Part shown: positions 45,003 to 53,594 of the stretch, piece after piece | How positions within the stretch are numbered: the stretch's first letter is position 1 | How the letters are laid out: each line of letters opens with the position of its first letter | NCBI RefSeq assembly: GCF_001310085.1 | Contig: NZ_CP012643.1 | Coordinates: forward strand, 3,393,501 to 3,457,500 | Source of the DNA: Rufibacter tibetensis | Lineage (GTDB): Bacteria; Bacteroidota; Bacteroidia; Cytophagales; Hymenobacteraceae | DNA: 64,000 nucleotides | Direction of reading: 5' to 3' | Program-made: the position numbers and the translations under genes | Notes under the pieces: model-generated | Told to the model about the DNA's origin: nothing | Database searches by the model: none | Seen by the model: the letters and a program-made list of their open reading frames with translations, nothing else

Positions 45003-46217
45003 ATGAGCAGGAATTACGATATTATACTGGTTAGTACGTCGCGTTGGGATAATCCTTATTCTTCTGTTGGTTTTAGTTTTGCTAAGGAATTCTCTAAAAA
45101 GAACCGTGTATTTTATATTGATCACCCTATTTCCATAAAGGAGTTTGTGTCTGAGTACTCTAATGGAGACATGATCAAGTCCCGTAAACCTGCTTTGTTG
45201 TATGGTAAAAATAAGTACCGCAAAATCGAAGGTACTTCCGATAACTTAACCGTTGTTACTCCTAAATTAACATTGCCAATTAACTGGCTAAATGAGGGAG
45301 TGGTATATAACTACCTTTCTAAACTAAATGATAAGATTGTCAATTCCACTATCAGGGAACTGGTAAAAGATTATAACATAAAGGATTATGTTTTTTTCAA
45401 TTCCTATGATCCTTTCTTCTTTGTGAATATTCCTGAAGATATCAAACCAAAGGTAAAAGTCTATCAAACAATTGATGACATCAGCCAGGAAACCTACATT
45501 GCTAGACATGGTATTCGTTTGGAAAAGGAACAGGCTTCCGGGGCTGATGTGACCTTGGCAACATCACGGGAACTAAGCAGATTGATGTCTAAATACTCAA
45601 ACAAAGTGTACTGTGTACCAAACGCAGCTGATTTTTCACTGTTTCAACGGGCTGTAAGTGAAAAGCTTGATAGACCAAAAGAATTAGTGGGTATAGATAA
45701 AAAGATTATCACCTATACCGGTAATATTGGCACTAGAATCAATTACGCTTTGCTGAAACAAGTTGCCTTAACTTATCCAGAGAACGTGCTGTTGATGGTA
45801 GGACCTACCAGTACCGAAGACTACAAAAAAGTAGGACTGGAAAAACTGCCCAACGTTATTTTTACGGGAGCAAAAGACATCAATGATTTACCTGCATACC
45901 TGCAGTACAGTAATTGTTTGCTTATTCCTTTTGAATACAGTTTATTGACCAAAAGCATCTACCCCCTCAAAGTCAATGAATACTTAACCTCAGGTAAACC
46001 GGTTGTTTCTACTGCTTTTTCTGATGACATAAAAGACTTTGCCGATGTTGCCTACATAGCAGAGAATGAAACCCAATTTGTATCTCTGGTTGGTCTGGCA
46101 CTTCAGGAAGATACCGATGAATTAATCCGAAAACGGATAAGTAAAGCCTTGACCAATACTTGGGAAGCAAGAGTTAACCAATTCTGGAATATCATAGAAG
46201 AAGTAGAAGCAACTTAA
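45003..46217 (+). CDS. GT4-like (GT-B fold) glycosyltransferase
   Basis: A 404-residue GT-B enzyme. The N-terminal acceptor domain starts YDIILVSTSRWDNPYSSVGF. The C-terminal donor domain includes ITYTGNIGTRINYALLKQVA, VLLMVGPTS, NVIFTGAKDINDLPAYLQYS and the acidic donor-binding segment KVNEYLTSGKPVVST (E-x7 type). The order and length resemble TuaH-like glycosyltransferases. It should add one residue to the repeat unit from a nucleotide sugar. Confidence 0.87.
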   Translation: MSRNYDIILVSTSRWDNPYSSVGFSFAKEFSKKNRVFYIDHPISIKEFVSEYSNGDMIKSRKPALLYGKNKYRKIEGTSDNLTVVTPKLTLPINWLNEGVVYNYLSKLNDKIVNSTIRELVKDYNIKDYVFFNSYDPFFFVNIPEDIKPKVKVYQTIDDISQETYIARHGIRLEKEQASGADVTLATSRELSRLMSKYSNKVYCVPNAADFSLFQRAVSEKLDRPKELVGIDKKIITYTGNIGTRINYALLKQVALTYPENVLLMVGPTSTEDYKKVGLEKLPNVIFTGAKDINDLPAYLQYSNCLLIPFEYSLLTKSIYPLKVNEYLTSGKPVVSTAFSDDIKDFADVAYIAENETQFVSLVGLALQEDTDELIRKRISKALTNTWEARVNQFWNIIEEVEAT

Positions 46218-46383
46218 ACTCAATTATAACTCAATTAATTTTTCAAATATTACAGCACATGTATTAAGTATATTTTATAATATAAAGTATTTATTATATT
46301 TAATATTAATTTGAACTAACTATACTGTTCATTCTTTTTTACCCTTTTTCATAAATCTATAAACAAACTTTACGCTTATACAT

Positions 46384-47307
46384 ATGGATGCAGCAAATAC
46401 AATCACAATGGTGTGTGTGTGTGATGATCATTACTTTGTTCATTTAGCTGCTTTGATAAAATCTGTAGAGGTAAACCATGCAACGGAAGAAAAGCTGGTC
46501 TTCTATATTGTAGAAGATGCCGTTTCTGAGTTAAGTAAGAGAAGACTCTTAGATTCCATCAATCACGAAGTAACCACTCTAAACTTCGTTAAAATGGAGG
46601 AATGTACTCCAGATGATTTTAAGCTCCCGGTAGATGGCAGTTCCTATCCTCTTAATATATATATGCGGCTTTTCATTCCTTATTTTCTGCCGCAAAACAT
46701 TGAAAGAGTTATCTACCTGGATGTAGATATGGTGCTTCAGGAAGATATAAGTGTTCTCTGGAAACAAGACTTGAAGGGGCTCACCGTTGCTGCCGTCCAA
46801 GATCCATGGGTACGAATCGTGAGCAAATGGGGCGGAATAGAGAACTACAAGGAGTTTGGTTTGCAGGAGGATACAAAGTACTTCAATACTGGCCTACTGA
46901 TAATGAACTTAGAGCAATGGCGAGAAGATAATATCACTGCAAAAGTAATAAAGTGTATTAACTCAAATAAAGAACATGCTCACTTCCCTGACCAATATGG
47001 ATTGAATGTGGTTCTGGCAAACAAATGGCTTGAGCTAAATGCATTGTGGAATTGCTTTGCATATCATGAAGGAGATGAACCTTACCTGATTCATTTTACT
47101 GGCCGAAAACCTATTTATAAGTCTTATTACTTTAGAGAAGATTATAAAAGTACCTTTTATAAGTACCTGCAATTAACCCAATGGTCTGACTTTAAGCCAA
47201 TAGGGGAGACTAAACGGTATTTGAAGAAGATAAATAACTTTTTAAGTAAATTCAATAAAATAAAAAAGGTGAATAAAATGGTTTATTTATTTTCATTCTT
47301 TTCTTAA
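46384..47307 (+). CDS. GT8-family glycosyltransferase
   Basis: A 307-residue enzyme of the LgtC/glycogenin type. It contains the N-terminal VCVCDDHYFVHLAALIKSV and the DxD metal site Asp113-Val-Asp115 (IYLDVDMVLQEDI). YFNTGLLIMNLEQWR, FPDQYGLNVVL and IHFTGRKPIYK complete the family pattern. It should transfer galactose or glucose with retention. It is preceded by an AT-rich gap of about 165 bp that may hold an internal promoter. The C-terminal 30 residues are Lys/Asn-rich and probably touch the membrane. Confidence 0.9.
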   Translation: MDAANTITMVCVCDDHYFVHLAALIKSVEVNHATEEKLVFYIVEDAVSELSKRRLLDSINHEVTTLNFVKMEECTPDDFKLPVDGSSYPLNIYMRLFIPYFLPQNIERVIYLDVDMVLQEDISVLWKQDLKGLTVAAVQDPWVRIVSKWGGIENYKEFGLQEDTKYFNTGLLIMNLEQWREDNITAKVIKCINSNKEHAHFPDQYGLNVVLANKWLELNALWNCFAYHEGDEPYLIHFTGRKPIYKSYYFREDYKSTFYKYLQLTQWSDFKPIGETKRYLKKINNFLSKFNKIKKVNKMVYLFSFFS

Positions 47308-47532
47308 GTGTGTGTTTTCTGTTTTGTTTACTTGAATGGATAGTTTTTTAAAGGTGCAAATTTATAAATCCGGTATTTAATGCCCTTTTAAATAATCTGT
47401 ACTGTTTGTAAATGCGCATTGTAGTTTTTTTTAAAAAGGCTTGATTAATCAAAATTGCCTTATATTTTATGTCTATCTCTCCAGATAAATGTAAATGCAG
47501 TTTTAATCTGCTTTTCTAAAAAGTTGATTGAA

Positions 47533-47666
47533 ATGGAGGGTTTTTTGGAAAACAAGGTAAAACAAATTGCTCCTATTCACTTAGAGTACCTAGATGGACT
47601 TAGGGCGCTAGTAGCTCTCTATATGTTGAACTAACCCAAGCCGCTGTAGAACTGGAATTAGGATGA
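47533..47666 (+). pseudogene. N-terminal fragment of an acyltransferase-3 (OafA-like) gene
   Basis: An ATG at 47533 opens 33 codons ending in LEYLDGLRALVALYMLN, which is the start motif of acyltransferase family 3 (YLDGLRALAALYVV). It hits TAA at 47632. Shifting the frame continues the homology (LTQAAVELELG) until TGA at 47664, so at least one frameshift is present. The rest of the gene is gone. The remaining 150 bp before the next gene show nothing else. Confidence 0.7.
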
Positions 47667-47817
47667 TAGGCTAGATGTTAAATTTTCATTTAGAGCTACT
47701 CAATCAAGTGGGTTTCTAGCATACTATCTTCATAAGTGATTAAAGCTCTTAGGTGAATTCATTTTGTTGTAGTGAGCGTTACCTGCAATTTATAGTGTAC
47801 TTAAAGTATTTATTTAT

Positions 47818-48213
47818 TTGAAAACGTTCAATCCTAAGAGGTTTTTTGAAGTAGGTCGTTTCGTGCTTGTTGGTGGGGTATGCGCTGGTTTTGATTTTGC
47901 CTGTTATGCCATCCTTGTTGACTACATGCATATCAACTACCTGGCAGCTAATATTATCTCAACTACACTGGCGATCATATTGAATTACTTCATGTCTAAG
48001 AAGTGGGTCTTCAACACAAGTAAATATTCATTTAAATATGAGTTTGTGTCTTTCGTCATACTTTCTTTGATTGGTTTACTTCTTAACCTGGGGTTAATTA
48101 TCGTATTTGTGGAGCGTTTACACTTAGATCCATTAATAGGAAAGTTGCTGGCTATTGGTTTGGTTGCGGTCTTCAACTTCGTTTCTAAGAAGAAAATAGT
48201 CTTCGGAGGGTAA
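47818..48213 (+). CDS. GtrA-family membrane protein
   Basis: A 131-residue protein with four hydrophobic helices and the GtrA pattern (RFVLVGGVCAGFDFACYAIL, NYFMSKKWVF). It starts at TTG, as no ATG precedes the first helix. GtrA proteins help translocate polyprenyl-linked glucose or similar monosaccharides for polymer decoration. A matching GtrB-type polyprenyl-phosphate glycosyltransferase was not obvious among the neighbours, so the partner may lie elsewhere. Confidence 0.85.
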   Translation: MKTFNPKRFFEVGRFVLVGGVCAGFDFACYAILVDYMHINYLAANIISTTLAIILNYFMSKKWVFNTSKYSFKYEFVSFVILSLIGLLLNLGLIIVFVERLHLDPLIGKLLAIGLVAVFNFVSKKKIVFGG

Positions 48214-48228
48214 GCACTAAGTTTAAGT

Positions 48229-48294
48229 AGTACCTCCAAAAGAGAAAGCCTAGGGGAATAGATAATTACCTGGGCTTTCTCTTTTGGAGGTACT
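48229..48294. terminator. 22-bp perfect inverted repeat after gtrA-like gene
   Basis: Arms at 48229-48250 (starting AGTACCTCCAAAAG) and 48273-48294 are exact complements around a 22-base loop. It sits between the GtrA gene and the convergent decayed acyltransferase, so a bidirectional terminator is the simple reading. It lacks a terminal T-run, so another role is possible. Confidence 0.7.
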
Positions 48295-48314
48295 TTCAGA
48301 ATAGTAGCCTTCTA

Positions 48315-49670
48315 CTATTCCTGGTCACCCTTATCTATCTGGTTGTTTTGGGCCTTACTTAAATCTATAGTAGAAATAAGTTTCTGAGATAGTCTGTTTT
48401 CATTTGCTTGAATAGGCCCCATGACCTTTAGGAAATCTCTAACATTAGAATCAGCTAGTATTTTATCTACGATCAGATCAGCTCCGTATTTTGTTACATG
48501 GTGTTTGTCTGCCATGTACGGTTCGTTTTTGGACACAGAGGGGGAAAGACTTTGAATTGATTACGTTAAAGTATGAAGAGCCCGAATTTTGTTTTAGGAA
48601 GTCATCCACTTCATAGGCTAAACTCTCTAGATAAAAGTTGCTGGCTTTGATTGATTTTCAAAATCCTTAGCTGTTATGGTATGGAACGGTGTAGTGCTCG
48701 GTCTGGCTTATTATTATGACGGGTATCTTGTAGTTTCTTTAAATATCTGATTGTCTCCTGTAGTCCGTAAAGAACACTGTCCTGTGTCATTCTAGAAGTT
48801 TCGTCCTGCATTCCGCCCAGAATAACTCTGTCTATTTTAGAAGCGTTTTTCGGAATGAAATCAAACAAGGTGTATTCCATCACTCCCCTCAAATTTGTTT
48901 TCTTGTGCTGGTAATCCTTCGAGGTCGGGAATGTTCCCTCAGCAGTGGCCTGTAGGAGGTTGATGTCCTCTTTTTGTATGCCGCTCCCATAAAGATTGTA
49001 AGAGATGGCCCATATGGCTATCTCCAATGAGCAGAATGTTCTTTTTACCTTCTATTATGCAAAGGCAATTCTCTTTTTTTGAATTCCTCTACTTCGCTAA
49101 TAAAGCAGATGCCTTTGTTATACTGTTGCGCTATTTCTTCCTTATGGGTTGCTTCATAATTGGCAATCCCTAGGGTTAAAATTTTGTCAGAAAACCTTGT
49201 TCAGCATCACTAAAGTAAATAGGTAAGAGAAGGTAAAAATACCACCCGACTGATAGAGATCAGATATGGGCAATAGCATTTGCTTCTTAGGAAGGAGCAA
49301 AATATGAGTTGGAAGTCTGCCAATATAAGGTATTCGAAAGAATAGGATGCTTCCAGCGGCGTTCCTTTGGTTCATCTTGTAACCCTTTGGGAGATAAATA
49401 AAAAAACAGCTACGGAAAATGCCAGAACAAGAAATAGCAGCGCGGGTAACTATTCTTTTTAATCTTTTGTCAAAGTAGTCTCTAAATGAGAAATCATTTT
49501 TTCAAGGGAATTGGTGATGATCCTGCTCATCAGATAACCAGAGATCACAAAGAAAATGTCCACTCCGGCACCCCCCTGATAAGACTTCCACCTTGTAATG
49601 GTAAAACAGCACACCAGTGTTATGGTGCTATTGGTTATTATAACAAGTAAAATCAAATGTAGTAGCTTGT
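48315..49670 (-). pseudogene. Decayed OafA-like acyltransferase with SGNH domain
   Basis: Pieces of one gene are strewn over the minus strand in the right order. GVDIFFVISGYLMSRI (about 49580) marks the N-terminal membrane part. It is followed after a frameshift in a short A-run (49497-49502) by FSFRDYFDKRLKRI. WQTSNSYFAPS, then TAA, then AHI-TGA-SLSVGWYFYLLLP marks the family's HxWSLSVEEQFY motif with the Trp codon turned into a stop. The SGNH catalytic block KNILLIGDSHMGH lies at 49014-49025, then a frameshift, then INLLQATAEGTFPT and RVILGGMQDE. The final SGNH block ADKHHVTKYGADLI lies near 48500. Most membrane helices are deleted. It once O-acetylated a surface polysaccharide. Confidence 0.85.
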
Positions 49671-49696
49671 TCTATATTGATATGTAAATAAATGAC

Positions 49697-49760
49697 AAAG
49701 AGTAAAGCGTTACAAGGAAGGTGTCAGTAGACTATCTTCCCTTGTAACGCTTTACTCTTT
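49697..49760 (-). terminator. Terminator hairpin of the first HTTM gene
   Basis: A perfect 21-bp inverted repeat (49697-49717 and 49740-49760, arm beginning AAAGAGTAAAGCG) with a 22-base loop lies 8 bp past the HTTM stop. On the minus strand it is followed by T-rich sequence. Confidence 0.75.
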
Positions 49761-49767
49761 CTTCCTG

Positions 49768-51258
49768 TTAGTGCGTACAGCGTTGTTCGCCTGCCTTATA
49801 GAAGTGTCTAAAATCCATGACCTTGTCTAAGACGTAAGAGCCTGAAAACAACTCGTCATTGTATTTAGCTTTGCTCAATTCAAATGTTTTCTTTTCACCA
49901 TTCCGAATGTAGGTGACATTAGCGGGCAGGTTCTTTTTCACATGTTTTCTGAATTGGAAGAAGACAAGCATTTTACCTTCCTGTGCCATCCTATTTAAAT
50001 AAGGATCAGAAGAAGAAACCACTTCCACTACGTCTTTCTGATAGTCAAAGATCTGGGTACTGGCAGGTACTATGAAGTGATTCGTAACACCACCCTCTGT
50101 ACGCAGGTTGGAAAACATAGCGTAAGAAGACTCTGTCTTTAGTCCCAGGTAAGGACATAGCCCGTTTAAAAACACCAGAATAGGGATAATCAATAAGGAG
50201 TAATGCGCGTAGGTAAACGTTTTCTCCTCTTTATCATCGTCTCTCGCTCTCATTGATAAGATGAAAACAATGATGAAAGAAACGCTGTAGGCTGTCCAGA
50301 TAACGTGACGGAAATAGTCGTCAAACTTTTTCGTGTAGATGTTGATTAAAACTAGCGCGAACAAGATGGAGAGCGAGAAAAGAGCAAAGTTGACCACATT
50401 GAATTTGAGCAACTGGTTCTTGATCCCTTTTTTACGTTGCAGGGTCTTTTTATAGACGGAGTAGATCTTATTGCTAAAACTGTTGCTGGTGAATAGGAAA
50501 TAGAGAGCCATAATGCTGGCCGAGAAATCATAAAAACCATTCAACGGATTATAGGCAAGTACCCAATGGAAGAGTAGCCCAAGTAAAATCCCCCAGTACC
50601 TGGTTTTTCTGAAACAGATGAGAAGGGGAATCAATGCTTCAACCGCTATGGTCGCATAAATGTTGAGTGTCAACAGCGTCTTGCTGGAAGGCAGGAAATT
50701 ATAATAACTGTTCTGCAGCATCAGGAACTCCACCGCGCAGCTGGCTTCGGCATTGAAAAAGCCGGAATTAAGTTTATGGAAAACGGCAAAGAAATAAACG
50801 GCTATTACCATGATCTTCGCCAACGGTGCAAACGTCTCCAACAACTCTACCTTGTCAATGTAGAAGCTCTTGCGCTTAAGGATCAGGTACACGTAAGACT
50901 GGATGATTGTTAGGTTCACACACGCAGCCAAAACCCAGTGATTTGGGGTCTTGGGCATGTCAGTGGCAGCCTGATAAATCTGCAGCGAAATGAAGATCAG
51001 CAGCCTTACAGTGGAAGATGGCTTAACCATAAGACCAATAGCCGATGCGGTGAGCAGGAAATAGGTCAGGTTAATAGAGAAGCCATGAAAGTTGGCCATG
51101 TGGAAGATAGAGGAGATGGCCCACAGACAGCAGAAGATTTTATACTTAAGTTGGGAAGAGGCATACTTCTCGGGTGAGGCAGACTCATTAAGGAAACTGT
51201 AGTAGTTTATTCCCTGAGCCGTGAACGCCTGCTTAAAGGAGAGTAAAGGAATGCTCAT
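49768..51258 (-). CDS. HTTM-domain membrane protein (vitamin K carboxylase-like), copy A
   Basis: A 496-residue integral membrane protein with about 10 hydrophobic helices. It belongs to the HTTM/vitamin-K-dependent-carboxylase-like superfamily, judged from the helix pattern and the segments ICCLWAISS-like N-terminal helix, YFFAVFHKLNSGFFN and LLGLLFHWVLAYNP, which carry the conserved His and Asn positions. The C-terminal 110 residues form a soluble domain (YAMFSNLRTEGGVTNHFIVP). It is a tandem duplicate of the next gene, with the same length and most residues identical. HTTM proteins are often linked to quinone chemistry or lipid partners, but the function here is unknown. It ends the minus-strand dehydrogenase cluster. 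Confidence 0.82.
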   Translation of the reverse strand: MSIPLLSFKQAFTAQGINYYSFLNESASPEKYASSQLKYKIFCCLWAISSIFHMANFHGFSINLTYFLLTASAIGLMVKPSSTVRLLIFISLQIYQAATDMPKTPNHWVLAACVNLTIIQSYVYLILKRKSFYIDKVELLETFAPLAKIMVIAVYFFAVFHKLNSGFFNAEASCAVEFLMLQNSYYNFLPSSKTLLTLNIYATIAVEALIPLLICFRKTRYWGILLGLLFHWVLAYNPLNGFYDFSASIMALYFLFTSNSFSNKIYSVYKKTLQRKKGIKNQLLKFNVVNFALFSLSILFALVLINIYTKKFDDYFRHVIWTAYSVSFIIVFILSMRARDDDKEEKTFTYAHYSLLIIPILVFLNGLCPYLGLKTESSYAMFSNLRTEGGVTNHFIVPASTQIFDYQKDVVEVVSSSDPYLNRMAQEGKMLVFFQFRKHVKKNLPANVTYIRNGEKKTFELSKAKYNDELFSGSYVLDKVMDFRHFYKAGEQRCTH

Positions 51259-51383
51259 GGTGCATCAGATTTTGATAGTGCTTTAAGTATAAATGGGTTT
51301 GGAAAACAGGTAAGTAGTGACGGAAGAGCGAGCCCTGTTTAGAGCCTTTTTTATAAAAGCCGGGTAAAGCCTTTACTTCTTTA

Positions 51384-52874
51384 TCAATGGCTGCAAGGAG
51401 GCTCACCTGAAGGGTGGAATGCCCTGAATTCCATCGTTTTGTCTAGTAGGTAGGAACTTTGCAGTAGTTCATGTGTGTGTGCAGCTTTGCTCAATTCAAA
51501 AGTTTGCTTCACTCCGTTCCGGATGTAAGTGACATTTGCAGGCAGGTTCTTTCTCACATGCTTACGGAAGTGCAGGAACACGAGCATCTTTCCTTCCTGA
51601 GCTACCTCTTGTAGAAATGGATCAGAGGAGGAGACTACTTGCACCACATCTTTCTGGTAGTCAAAAATCTGGGTGCTGACAGGTACTATAAAGTGGTTTG
51701 TAATACCACCCTCGGTACGCAGGTTGGAGAACATGGCGTAAGAAGACTCCGTCTTCAGCCCCAAATAAGGGCTGAGCCCGTTCAGGAACACCAGCACAGG
51801 AAAGAGTAGCAAGGAGTAATGGGCAAAAGTGAAGGTGCGGGTATTATCACTTTTTTCTTTCTTCCTCATGGAAAGCACGAAGACAATAATGAACGTCAAA
51901 CTATATGCTGTCCAGAGTACATGGCGGAAATAATCCTGGAAGGCTCTGGTGTAGACATTGATTAAAAATAGCACGAACAGAATGGAAAGTGAAAAGACCG
52001 CAAAGTTTACGATGTTGAACTGCAACAAACGTTTCTTCAGAGCAGACTTACGCTGAATGGTTTTCAGGTAAAGGGTGTGAATCTTATTGCTGAAGCTATT
52101 ACTGGTGAATAGGAAATAGAGCGCAAAAACAGTGGATGAGAAGTCGTAGAAGCCATTCAATGGGTTGTAGGCAAGTACCAAATGGAACAACAAGCCTAAA
52201 AGAATACCTGCATACCTTGTTTTGCGGAAGCAAATCAATAGGGGAATGAGCGTCTCCACCACAAGAGTGAAGTATATATTAAGCGTCAGCAGCGTTTTGC
52301 TGGAAGGCAAAAAGTTGTAATAGTTGTTTTGCAACATCAGGAACTCCACCGCACAGCTGTTTTCCGTGTTAAAGAATCCGGCGTTTAGTTTGTGGAAAAC
52401 GGCAAAGAAATAGAGGGCAATCAGCTCCATTCTCACAAGAGGAGCGAAGGTCTCCAGCAACTCCACCTTGTCAATGTAGAAGCTTTTGCGCTTGATGATC
52501 AGGTACACGTAAGACTGCAGGATTGTGAGATTCACGAACGTGTATAGAATCCAGTGATTACTAACCCTAGGCATGTCAGTGGCGGCCTGGTACATCTGCA
52601 GCGAAATAAAAATCAGCAGCCTGACAGTAGAGGAGGGTTTGGCCATGAGGCCAATGGCCGAGGCGGTAAGCAAAAAGAAGGTCAGGTTGATAGAGAAGCC
52701 GTTGAAATTGGCCATGTGGAAGATGGAGGCGATGGCCCACAGGCAACAGAAGATCTTGTATTTGAGCTGGGAAGAGGCGTACTTCTCGGGCGAGGTAGTC
52801 TCGTTGAGGAAGCTGTAGTAGTTAATGCCCTGAGCGGTGAATGCTTGTTTAAAGGAAAGTAGAGGAATGCTCAT
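51384..52874 (-). CDS. HTTM-domain membrane protein (vitamin K carboxylase-like), copy B
   Basis: This 496-residue paralogue has the same topology and motifs as copy A (YFFAVFHKLNAGFFN, LLGLLFHLVLAYNPLNGFYD, YAMFSNLRTEGGITNHFIVP). The N-terminal 60 residues and the soluble C-terminal domain are the most alike; helices 4-6 and the basic loop (KTIQRKSALKKRLLQF) differ more. The His of the HWVLAYNP segment in copy A reads HLVLAYNP here, so that His is kept in both. It lies 125 bp upstream of copy A and 199 bp downstream of the Tat protein gene. Confidence 0.82.
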   Translation of the reverse strand: MSIPLLSFKQAFTAQGINYYSFLNETTSPEKYASSQLKYKIFCCLWAIASIFHMANFNGFSINLTFFLLTASAIGLMAKPSSTVRLLIFISLQMYQAATDMPRVSNHWILYTFVNLTILQSYVYLIIKRKSFYIDKVELLETFAPLVRMELIALYFFAVFHKLNAGFFNTENSCAVEFLMLQNNYYNFLPSSKTLLTLNIYFTLVVETLIPLLICFRKTRYAGILLGLLFHLVLAYNPLNGFYDFSSTVFALYFLFTSNSFSNKIHTLYLKTIQRKSALKKRLLQFNIVNFAVFSLSILFVLFLINVYTRAFQDYFRHVLWTAYSLTFIIVFVLSMRKKEKSDNTRTFTFAHYSLLLFPVLVFLNGLSPYLGLKTESSYAMFSNLRTEGGITNHFIVPVSTQIFDYQKDVVQVVSSSDPFLQEVAQEGKMLVFLHFRKHVRKNLPANVTYIRNGVKQTFELSKAAHTHELLQSSYLLDKTMEFRAFHPSGEPPCSH

Positions 52875-52958
52875 GGTATCAATTTTTGTTTCTCAATAAA
52901 GTTTTATGTGCCACTTTGCCCGGCAGCTGGGTTTCCACTCGATAAGCTTTTGAATTTA

Positions 52959-53005
52959 GGTTGCCTAAGGGCTTGCAGCTTTTGCCGTTCAGCCTTTAGG
53001 CAACC
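52959..53005 (-). terminator. Hairpin between the Tat-protein gene and the HTTM pair
   Basis: GGTTGCCTAAGG (52959-52970) pairs with CCTTTAGGCAACC (52993-53005) with one bulged base and a 22-base loop. It lies 70 bp past the Tat-protein stop. There is no strong T-run, so partial termination is likely, leaving the HTTM pair partly independent. Confidence 0.5.
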
Positions 53006-53073
53006 ATGAATTTGATATTTGATAGAATGTTCTTTAGTATATGTTAGGCTATAGTTGATATATGATTGCTTCT

Positions 53074-53553
53074 TTAAGTTGAAACCTGAGGATAGTAAAA
53101 AGATGAAAATGGGTTGGCGCAAGGCCTCTTGTAAGGTGTGTAAACCCCCATGTATTTCACCGTTTTAGTTTCATCCATTTTGTTCATGAAAAAGTCAGTG
53201 GAGAGCAGGTAGTCCTGCACCATTTTAGTGACCATTTCTGATTTCTGAATGTTCAGGTCTAAGAAATAAATAGACTTTAAGTTAATCTGAGCTCTTAAAC
53301 TGTCTTTGACATAGTGGTTCTGGAAGTAATTCTGCACAAACTGCTCCACTCCCTTTTTGTCTAGCTTCAGGTATTTAAGTTCATCCAGAATGATTCCAAC
53401 AGCTGCATCCTGGTTTGAGGTATACACATACCCCAGGCTAGGAAGCGTGATCAGGGCAGCTCCGGCAAGGCCTGTCAACTTCAAAAAGGACCTTCTGTTC
53501 ATATTGCCCTTCTTTTTCTTATCCTCTGTAGGCGAGTCTTTCAGCTGTGTCAT
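53074..53553 (-). CDS. Tat-exported small subunit of a GMC dehydrogenase (inferred)
   Basis: A 159-residue protein with a twin-arginine signal (NRRSFLKLTG, Arg20-Arg21) and a hydrophobic stretch (AGAALITLPSLG). The mature part is helical without Cys pairs or metal motifs. It follows the GMC oxidoreductase by 41 bp. In known membrane-type FAD glucose and gluconate dehydrogenases, a small Tat-signal subunit carries the flavin subunit, which lacks its own signal, across the membrane. Position, size and signal fit this role, but I could not confirm sequence similarity to that subunit. Met18 is an alternative start. Confidence 0.72.
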   Translation of the reverse strand: MTQLKDSPTEDKKKKGNMNRRSFLKLTGLAGAALITLPSLGYVYTSNQDAAVGIILDELKYLKLDKKGVEQFVQNYFQNHYVKDSLRAQINLKSIYFLDLNIQKSEMVTKMVQDYLLSTDFFMNKMDETKTVKYMGVYTPYKRPCANPFSSFYYPQVST

Positions 53554-53594
53554 AGTAGGGTTCTGTTTCTGACCTGTTTTTGGTAAAACACTCC

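Noticed and set aside
48674-49027. Treating the minus-strand open frame as an independent gene
   Set aside because: Its residues match the inner part of an SGNH domain, and neighbouring frames carry the GDSH block and the last block in order. It is one piece of a broken acyltransferase.
49187-49375. Small minus-strand open frame as a gene
   Set aside because: The alternative frame over the same bases reads as acyltransferase sequence (WQTSNSYFAPS) with stop codons, so this is an out-of-frame artefact of the pseudogene.
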